Assembly: GCF_033898525.1 (NCBI RefSeq)
Contig: NZ_JAXAFJ010000011.1
Coordinates: 1 to 64,000 of the forward strand
Source: Flaviflagellibacter rhizophilus
Lineage (GTDB): Bacteria > Pseudomonadota > Alphaproteobacteria > Rhizobiales > Methylopilaceae
Direction of reading: 5' to 3'
Length of the DNA stretch: 64,000 nt
Every line of letters begins with the position of its first letter. The first letter of the stretch is position 1. Positions 58,676-64,000 of this stretch are shown in pieces. The position numbers and the translations under genes are program-made. Below the pieces are notes generated by a model. It searched no databases. It had not been told where the DNA came from and saw only the letters and a program-made list of their open reading frames with translations.

Positions 58676-59413
58676 TCAATCGTGAGCGGGCGGTGGGGGC
58701 GGCGCGACTGAGATGTTGACCCAGAAGACTGCGCCGCCGCCGTCAGCGTTCCGCGCCCCGGCTTCGCCACCGAGGCTGCTGGCGACGAAACGGACGAGGC
58801 GCATGCCGAGCCCCTTCACGCGCGCCATGTCGAAATTCTCGGGCAGGCCGTCGCCGGTGTCGCTGACTTCGAGGACCAGGCGCTCATCCGGCTGTTTGCG
58901 AGCATGGATGCTAATGCAGCATGGCGAGCCCAGGCGGTGCGTGTGCTTGAAGGCATTGGTGACGAACTCGTTCACCACCAGACCGAGCTTGGAAACATGA
59001 TCGGTCGGCAGGCGCATGCGCTCGCAATCGACCTCGATGGTGAAGGTCTGCTCGCCCTCGTTCTGCAGCATCGAGGATGACAGGTCGTTGCTGAGTTCGC
59101 GCAGATATTGCGAGAACTCGATGGTCCGCATGTCGCCGGAGCGATAGAGGCGACCATGGACGTGCTGGATCGAACCCAGGCGCAAGCCTGCCTTTTCCAG
59201 CGACTCGCGGGTGTGCAGGTCTTCCTCCTGGTGCGCCTGCATGCGCAGCATGCTGGACGCAAGCTGGAGGCTGTTCGCCACGCGGTGATTGACTTCGCGC
59301 ATCAGGAGGTCGCGCTGGCGCAATTCCTCCTCATGATGGGCGATCAGTGCCCGGAGTTCTTCGATCTCCACGAGGGGATCGGTGCCAGTGACTGCTCGCG
59401 CAGAGTTCGGCAT
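58676..59413 (-). CDS. Soluble HWE/HisKA_2-type histidine kinase
   Basis: A 245-residue kinase without membrane segments or a recognisable sensor domain. An N-terminal helix (IEELRALIAHHEEELRQRDLL) leads into the phosphoacceptor motif MREVNHRVANSLQL. The ATP-binding domain has the N-box LVVNEFVTNAFKH and the G-box SDTGDGLPENFD with GLGMRLV. Kinases of this class often feed the PhyR general stress response in alphaproteobacteria, but no partner regulator is nearby. The ATG at 59413 follows AAGGAGAAA. Confidence 0.9.
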   Translation of the reverse strand: MPNSARAVTGTDPLVEIEELRALIAHHEEELRQRDLLMREVNHRVANSLQLASSMLRMQAHQEEDLHTRESLEKAGLRLGSIQHVHGRLYRSGDMRTIEFSQYLRELSNDLSSSMLQNEGEQTFTIEVDCERMRLPTDHVSKLGLVVNEFVTNAFKHTHRLGSPCCISIHARKQPDERLVLEVSDTGDGLPENFDMARVKGLGMRLVRFVASSLGGEAGARNADGGGAVFWVNISVAPPPPPAHD

Positions 59414-59515
59414 AACTCTTTCTCCTTCTGGCAGCGGGTAATGTTCGCAGACAAACCCGGGAGCGTAAACAGCACGGCACGTACAATCCGGTGATCGACG
59501 CGACCGCACCCAGAC

Positions 59516-60103
59516 CTAGTCGCCGGCGACGAAGAAGTGCCAGACGCCGTCCGGGCCGATGCCGACCCGGTAGAAATTATAGGCGCCGAATTCCCGCATT
59601 TCTTTGACCTCGAAGGCTGTCACGATCCGGTACAGTTCGAGGGTCTGCGACGGGGTCAAAGCGTCCAGTGGATACTGCGCGAAGTACGGCCAGACATACA
59701 TTTCCTGCGGCGTGCCCTTGTCGACATGGACGTAGCCGGCTTCCAGCACCTCGGCGAGAATGGCCATGAGCTCGACGCCCGATCCGTCGCCGGTTTCCGC
59801 CTTGAGCGCTTCGATGGGGTCGCTCTGCCCTTCCTCGACGAAGGAGAAGGCCGGCGGCATCTCGTTGCTCTGGATGGCGACGCGCAGCTTTTCCGGTTCA
59901 CCGGACAATGCCGCCTCAAGGATGCGCTCGCGCATCTGGCGTACAGGTTCGGGCAGCAGTCCGGGATCGTACAGCACTTCGGGCCGTACCGCCGTTTCCG
60001 CAGCCGGCGTGGTTTGGACTTCGGGCTCGGTTGCGGCCTGTGCGAAGGCAGGTACCGGAAGAACAAGCGGAAGCAGGGCGATCGTCGCCTTGACCAGACG
60101 CAT
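59516..60103 (-). CDS. Hypothetical exported protein
   Basis: A 195-residue product with a signal peptide (cleavage near AFAQA). The mature part starts acidic and Pro-rich, then is helical and well ordered, ending in MREFGAYNFYRVGIGPDGVWHFFVAGD, a segment that looks conserved in type. No enzyme motif was recognised. The ATG at 60103 is preceded by GAGG. It is divergent from the LysE-family gene. Confidence 0.78.
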   Translation of the reverse strand: MRLVKATIALLPLVLPVPAFAQAATEPEVQTTPAAETAVRPEVLYDPGLLPEPVRQMRERILEAALSGEPEKLRVAIQSNEMPPAFSFVEEGQSDPIEALKAETGDGSGVELMAILAEVLEAGYVHVDKGTPQEMYVWPYFAQYPLDALTPSQTLELYRIVTAFEVKEMREFGAYNFYRVGIGPDGVWHFFVAGD

Positions 60104-60235
60104 GGTGAACCTCGGAGCAGCGGATGGAGTTGGCATGGTAGCGGCTTTCCGTCGACATCGCGAGTTGATGACGTGGAGCGGCTGAACTATCAGGCTCCCG
60201 GCGGCGGATCCGGTTCCGCCTTTTAAGAGGTGTGC

Positions 60236-60874
60236 GTGCTCGACTGGTCTCTGGTCGGAATCGGTCTGGCGGTCGGCATCGCGGTCGCGGCGCCGGTAGG
60301 GCCCATCAACATCATGGTGATCCATCGCGGCGTGCGCGGCGGCTTCTGGCCGGCCTTGTCGGGTGGTCTGGGCGCGACTTTGGGCGACGGTCTCTACGCC
60401 GCCATCGCGGCGTTCGGCATCAGCGCGATATCGGACCTGATCGAAGGGCAGCAGGACACGGCAAAGTTCATCGGCGGCGTGCTGCTGGTGCTCTTCGGCC
60501 TGAGCCTCATCCTTCGTCGCCCAAATGCCGATGGCGGGCTCAAGAACGATACCCGGCTCAGCCAGGCCGGGGCGGCGGCGGCCGGCTTCGTGCTGGCACT
60601 GGCGAATGTCGCCACCCTGTTCGCGATGGCCGCCCTCTTCAGCGGCATCGAGGAGCTTCAGGACCCGAGCGGGCATGTCGCCGCGGCTCTGATCCTGACC
60701 ATCTCGGTGATCGCCGGCAGCGGTCTTTGGGTGCTGGCGCTGGCGAGCCTCGTCAGCCGCTACCGGACGCAGCTTGGAGGCCGCTGGCTGCGCCTCATCA
60801 ACGCCGGCTCGGGTCTCGCGCTTGCCACTTGCGGCATCCTGCTGCTGGCGGATGCCGTCTTCCAGCTCTGGTAG
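60236..60874 (+). CDS. LysE family translocator
   Basis: A 212-residue membrane protein with six predicted segments, typical of the LysE/RhtB exporters of amino acids. The N-terminal GIAVAAPVGPINIMVIHRGVRGGFWPALSGGLGATLGDGLYAAIA is characteristic. The start is GTG at 60236, with AAGAGG at 60225-60230; GTG at 60230 overlaps that site. Substrate unknown. It converges with the TIGR02301-like gene. Confidence 0.88.
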   Translation: MLDWSLVGIGLAVGIAVAAPVGPINIMVIHRGVRGGFWPALSGGLGATLGDGLYAAIAAFGISAISDLIEGQQDTAKFIGGVLLVLFGLSLILRRPNADGGLKNDTRLSQAGAAAAGFVLALANVATLFAMAALFSGIEELQDPSGHVAAALILTISVIAGSGLWVLALASLVSRYRTQLGGRWLRLINAGSGLALATCGILLLADAVFQLW

Positions 60875-60876
60875 GG

Positions 60877-61419
60877 CTAGTAGCCGTGGCGCGTGGTGAT
60901 GTCGCGCGCGAGCTTGCTGCCTTCCTCGAGATAGCGCCGCACGACGGTGCGTGCTGAGGGCGTGCAGGTGCGATAGGTGAGCTGGAAGCCCTGATAACCG
61001 CTGTTGAAGGCCCCCGCGAGGCGCTCGCGTGCATCCTGCGGACCGGCTTCCGCCTGCATCAACTCGTTCATCTTGTCGCGCCAGACAGGTCCGTCGCCGG
61101 CACCACACAGCGGCCGCAGATAGTGCAGCGCGCCCATGATCTCTCCGAGCCGCTGCATGTCCTTCTCATAGGGCGCTGGCGGCAGCGGTTTAGGCGGCGC
61201 AGCGACGACCGGCGGAGGAGGTGGCGCGACAGGCTTGGGCTTCGGCGGCGCGGCGCGCTCCCGAGGTGCACGTGGCGGGGGCGGGGCCGGCGGGGGCGCC
61301 TGCTCCTCGCGGGGCCGGCGACGGAAAAAGTCCCAGATGCCCTGCGCCTGCGCGCTCTCCGGCACCGCAAGGAGACTTGCTGCGTACAACGCGACGAGGA
61401 GAAGGGGACGGGCGATCAA
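60877..61419 (-). CDS. TIGR02301-like exported protein
   Basis: A 180-residue protein with a signal peptide (cleavage near SAQAQ), a Pro/Ala-rich linker (about 40-83) and a helical C-terminal domain beginning EKDMQRLGEIMGALHYLRPLCGAGDGPVWRDKM. This pattern matches a family restricted to alphaproteobacteria (TIGR02301), of unknown function. Two Cys in the domain could pair. The start overlaps the Nudix gene stop by four bases. Confidence 0.8.
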   Translation of the reverse strand: MIARPLLLVALYAASLLAVPESAQAQGIWDFFRRRPREEQAPPPAPPPPRAPRERAAPPKPKPVAPPPPPVVAAPPKPLPPAPYEKDMQRLGEIMGALHYLRPLCGAGDGPVWRDKMNELMQAEAGPQDARERLAGAFNSGYQGFQLTYRTCTPSARTVVRRYLEEGSKLARDITTRHGY

Positions 61420-61838
61420 GGCTGCGCCCTGCGCTCCACGAGGCGCGCGGCGCTTGCAACGATGCGGTGCAGATCGTCGGTCACTGGCAGATCGTCGAGC
61501 GTCTCGGGATCGGCCCAGCAGATGGCGGAAGCTTCCGGCCCGGTCTGGGGCTCGCCCGAAAGCCAGACCCCGGCAAAGGCCATGACCACGAAATGGTAGG
61601 CGGAGCCTTCGCGAGGCATCACCTCGACGATGCCGGCAAGATCGATGATCTCTGCCTTCACGGCGACTTCCTCGTCCAGTTCTCGAAGAGCAGCTTCGGC
61701 CATGCGCTCGCCGTGCTCCAGCCGCCCGCCGGGCAGAGACCAGAGGCCTTGCAGGGCGCCCACAGCACGTTGCGCGAGGAGAACGCGGCCGTCACGAAAC
61801 ACTGCCGTGGAGACGCCGATTTCAGGACGTTTGTTCAT
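61416..61838 (-). CDS. Nudix hydrolase
   Basis: A 140-residue Nudix protein. The Nudix box GGRLEHGERMAEAALRELDEEVAV is complete, with the metal-binding RELxEE. The size and the N-terminal VSTAVFRDGRVLLAQRAVGALQGLWSLPGG suggest an ADP-ribose or nucleotide diphosphate hydrolase; the substrate cannot be set. It overlaps both neighbours by four bases, making a three-gene translationally coupled set with the FAD oxidase upstream. Confidence 0.92.
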   Translation of the reverse strand: MNKRPEIGVSTAVFRDGRVLLAQRAVGALQGLWSLPGGRLEHGERMAEAALRELDEEVAVKAEIIDLAGIVEVMPREGSAYHFVVMAFAGVWLSGEPQTGPEASAICWADPETLDDLPVTDDLHRIVASAARLVERRAQP

Positions 61839-63277
61839 GGCGTTGTCCTAGACGCGCGATCCGGCACCGGCAAGACGATGCCGGGGTTCATGATGCCGGC
61901 AGGATCGAGCAGGCGCTTCATGGAACGCATGAGGTCGAGTTCCACCGGATCCTTTACGTCGGGGAGGAGGTCCCGCTTCAGTCGCCCGATGCCGTGTTCG
62001 GCTGCGATGGAGCCGTTGAAGCGCTTCACCACCGCATGCACTGCGGCGTTCATCTCGTCCCAGCGGGCGAGGAAGTCTTTGCCGTCGGCGCCGTCCGGTT
62101 GAGTGATGTTGAAGTGGATGTTGCCATCGCCGAGATGGCCGAAAGGGACGGGACGGCAGCCCGGTAAGGTCGCGAGAGCGGCGAGGCCTGCTTCGTGGAT
62201 GAAGGCCGGCACATCGGACACCGGCACAGACACGTCGTGCTTGATGGAGGCCCCGGCGAGTTTCTGCGAATCCGACATGGACTCGCGCAGCGTCCATAGG
62301 CGTGCGGCTTCCTTCGGCTCGGTCGTGGTGACATACTCCGCAGCTTCGCCGGCCAGAACCGCGTCTGCGAGAACCGCCTGCATCACGGTCGAGAGACCTG
62401 GCCCCACCGGGGAGGACAGTTCCAGCAGCACGTACCAGGCGTGCGGCGCGCGCAGGGGATCCGGCGCGCCACTGTGGCGCGATGCGAGTTCCAGCCCGAA
62501 GCGGGGCAGGATCTCTGCGGCTGTGAGCGATGGACCAGCTGCGGCGCGCGCCCGACGGAACAGGGCGAGCGCGGCCTCGGGCGACGGGACGCCGGCGAGC
62601 GCGGTTGCGCGGGACCGGATGCGCGGAAAAAGCTTCAGCGCCGCCGCGGTGACGATGCCGAGCGTGCCTTCCGCGCCGATGAAGAGGTGCTTGAGATCGT
62701 AGCCGGTGTTGTCCTTGCGCAGCGTGCGAAGCCCGTTCCAGATCCGGCCGTCGGGAAGAACCACTTCCAGCCCGAGGACGAGGTCCCGCATATTGCCGTA
62801 GGCCAGCACCGCGAGGCCGCCGGCATTGCTGCCGATATTGCCGCCAACCGTGCAGCGCCGCTCGGAGGCAAGGCTGAGAGGGAAGTGGCGATCCACTGCC
62901 TCGGCGGCGGCATGAACCTGTTCGAGCGTGGCTCCGGCTTCAAGGACGAGCGTGTTGCCGTCGGGATCGACCGAGCGAACGCGGTTCATGCGCGTGATCG
63001 ACAAGACGATGGCGCGCCCGGTTTTGTCCGGCACACTGCCGCCGACGAGCCCCGTGTTCCCGCCCTGCGGCACGATGGGTACGCCATGTTCGGCGGCGAG
63101 GCGGACGACCTCGGCGACCTCGGCGGTCGATCCGGGGAGAACGACCGCCTGCGCGCGTCCGTGGAACAGCCCGCGCCAGTCGTCGAGATAGCGAGCGGGA
63201 TCGGCATCCGGTGCGAGGACGTGTTCGGCCCCGACAATGGCCGCGAGGGTCTGGAGGAAAGCTTTATCGGCGCTCAT
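61835..63277 (-). CDS. FAD-linked D-2-hydroxyacid dehydrogenase-like oxidase
   Basis: A 480-residue flavoprotein with an N-terminal FAD-binding domain (VVLPGSTAEVAEVVRLA; PQGGNTGLVGGSVPD; GGNIGSNAGGLAVLAYGNMRDLVLGLEVVLPDG) and a C-terminal FAD-oxidase domain ending with FGHLGDGNIHFNI and AEHGIGRLKRDLL, whose His residues are probable metal or substrate ligands. Relatives include D-2-hydroxyglutarate dehydrogenase and D-lactate dehydrogenase. The ATG at 63277 follows TTAGGTG. It heads the run with the Nudix and TIGR02301-like genes. Confidence 0.9.
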   Translation of the reverse strand: MSADKAFLQTLAAIVGAEHVLAPDADPARYLDDWRGLFHGRAQAVVLPGSTAEVAEVVRLAAEHGVPIVPQGGNTGLVGGSVPDKTGRAIVLSITRMNRVRSVDPDGNTLVLEAGATLEQVHAAAEAVDRHFPLSLASERRCTVGGNIGSNAGGLAVLAYGNMRDLVLGLEVVLPDGRIWNGLRTLRKDNTGYDLKHLFIGAEGTLGIVTAAALKLFPRIRSRATALAGVPSPEAALALFRRARAAAGPSLTAAEILPRFGLELASRHSGAPDPLRAPHAWYVLLELSSPVGPGLSTVMQAVLADAVLAGEAAEYVTTTEPKEAARLWTLRESMSDSQKLAGASIKHDVSVPVSDVPAFIHEAGLAALATLPGCRPVPFGHLGDGNIHFNITQPDGADGKDFLARWDEMNAAVHAVVKRFNGSIAAEHGIGRLKRDLLPDVKDPVELDLMRSMKRLLDPAGIMNPGIVLPVPDRASRTTP

Positions 63278-63317
63278 GCCCACACCTAAGCCGGGGATTG
63301 CATCAGAGAAAGGGCGA

Positions 63318-64000
63318 TCAGCGCAGCGCCGCCCGTGCCAGCCGGTCGTTGATGGCCTCGCCGAGCCCCGTCATCGGGATGGCGGCAACCGCGATCGCGG
63401 AGGGGGAGAGAGCATCGAGTTCACGGAGATAGGCGAACAGATTGGCCGCTGCTTCGGCCAGATCGCCGGAAGGGCTGAGATTGAGGTGCGCAACGCCGTG
63501 CCCGCCAAGGCCGGCCTCGGGGCCGAAACCAAGCCAGGCTTCGCCTTCCTCGGCATCTTCGGCCTTGAGCCTAACGCGTGCGTCCGGGGCGTAATGCTGC
63601 GCCAGCATGCCGGGCGCCAGAACCTCATCCGGCTTGTCCGCTAGCCGCTCGCCCAGCACCTCCTCGATGTCCCGACGCGAGAGGCCTCCCGGCCGGAGCA
63701 TGCGGACCGGCTCGTCCGGAAGGCACAGGATGACGGTCGATTCGACGCCGATCTGCGTGGGTCCACCATCAAGGATGACGCGCACGAACTCGCCCAGGTC
63801 GTCAGCCACGTGACCCGCACGGGTGGGGCTCACATGCCCCGAACGATTGGCGGACGGTGCCACGACAGGACCGCCGAACTCAGTCAGCAGCGCGCGCGCG
63901 ACCGGATGGGACGGGACCCGCAGGGCCACGGTGGGCAGGCCAGCGCGGGCGAGGTCGTGGACCGGACAGTTTTCGCTCGCCGGCACGACAAGGGTGAGGG
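63318..64000 (-). CDS. L-threonylcarbamoyladenylate synthase (Sua5/YwlC), partial
   Basis: The window ends inside this gene; about 227 C-terminal residues are visible. The YrdC-fold segment LPTVALRVPSHPVARALLTEFGGPVVAPSANRSGHVSPT and VILDGGPTQIGVESTVIL are clear, followed by the linker and the C-terminal Sua5 domain. The enzyme makes the threonylcarbamoyl-AMP used for t6A in tRNA. The N-terminal part with the KRP-type motif lies beyond position 64000. Confidence 0.92.
   Translation of the reverse strand, partial: LTLVVPASENCPVHDLARAGLPTVALRVPSHPVARALLTEFGGPVVAPSANRSGHVSPTRAGHVADDLGEFVRVILDGGPTQIGVESTVILCLPDEPVRMLRPGGLSRRDIEEVLGERLADKPDEVLAPGMLAQHYAPDARVRLKAEDAEEGEAWLGFGPEAGLGGHGVAHLNLSPSGDLAEAAANLFAYLRELDALSPSAIAVAAIPMTGLGEAINDRLARAALR

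Noticed and set aside
59516..61108. A 530-codon minus-strand frame covering the exported protein at 59.5 kb and reaching past the LysE gene
   Set aside because: Only the last 195 codons behave as a gene with a signal peptide; the rest is antisense to the LysE-family gene.
63277..63317. Possible missing small gene between the FAD oxidase and the Sua5-type gene
   Set aside because: Only about 40 bases are free, with no start codon and ribosome site combination.
63..63990. Mobile elements, tRNA genes or CRISPR arrays
   Set aside because: No transposase or integrase frames, no direct-repeat arrays and no cloverleaf-like segments were seen while reading the gaps between genes.

Overview
The window is a GC-rich bacterial chromosome segment that is almost entirely coding. 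Gene content and order point to an alphaproteobacterium, most likely of the Hyphomicrobiales (Rhizobiales). The evidence is an aa3-type cytochrome oxidase operon with a coxF-type small gene, a separate F0 cluster atpI-B-E-F'-F with two b-type subunits, a CcrM-type methyltransferase, an IalB-family protein, a COG4111 (NadQ-like) regulator, a TIGR02301-like protein, and mutY / DUF721 / DsbA / smc side by side. No rRNA, tRNA, CRISPR array, insertion sequence or prophage was seen. It reads as core chromosome rather than an island.

Layout. 1-10.8 kb: rsmD and an IalB-family gene, then the oxidase operon (coxB, ctaD, ctaB, coxF-like, ctaG, ctaE, surf1) running into thrC, an M16 peptidase and a GNAT acetyltransferase. 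10.9-18.5 kb: a large membrane GGDEF/EAL protein with degenerate active sites, yqgE, a DsbD-alpha-like protein, a peroxiredoxin, and rnhA-thrB-ispH on the minus strand. 18.6-27.4 kb: a lipoprotein, ccrM, a CDF transporter, mutY, a DUF721 (DciA-like) gene, a lipoprotein DsbA and smc. 27.4-30.3 kb: the F0 ATP synthase operon with a recognisable promoter, an intercistronic hairpin and a terminator, followed by a 27-residue membrane protein. 30.3-38.4 kb: rnhB, a VOC protein, an SplB-like radical SAM gene with a LexA-type box, a small glycosyltransferase-like gene, moaB, a hypothetical membrane protein, a YpfJ-type metallopeptidase, a hydrolase-TPR fusion and a family-4-like uracil-DNA glycosylase. 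38.6-48.9 kb: a TPR protein with ispE, a polyprenyl diphosphate synthase, a DUF2007 gene with a TrmN6-like methyltransferase, and glyQ/glyS flanking an intact GGDEF-EAL protein. 49-64 kb: small membrane proteins behind a possible EcfG promoter, a PPDK-like protein without its ATP-grasp half, a SleB-type hydrolase, LysR and NadQ-like regulators, repair and housekeeping enzymes (HD hydrolase, tag, queF, ygfZ), a dihydroorotase-like amidohydrolase, a soluble HWE-type kinase, a LysE exporter, a Nudix hydrolase, an FAD oxidase and the C-terminal part of a Sua5 protein cut by the window edge.

Most genes are housekeeping. The points that best repay a second look are the isolated PEP-handling half of PPDK after glyS, the LexA-type direct repeat at the radical SAM gene, the GGDEF/EAL protein that has lost key residues in both domains, the hydrolase-TPR fusion, the dihydroorotase and uracil-glycosylase homologues lacking expected ligands, and several very small membrane-protein genes with good translation signals.
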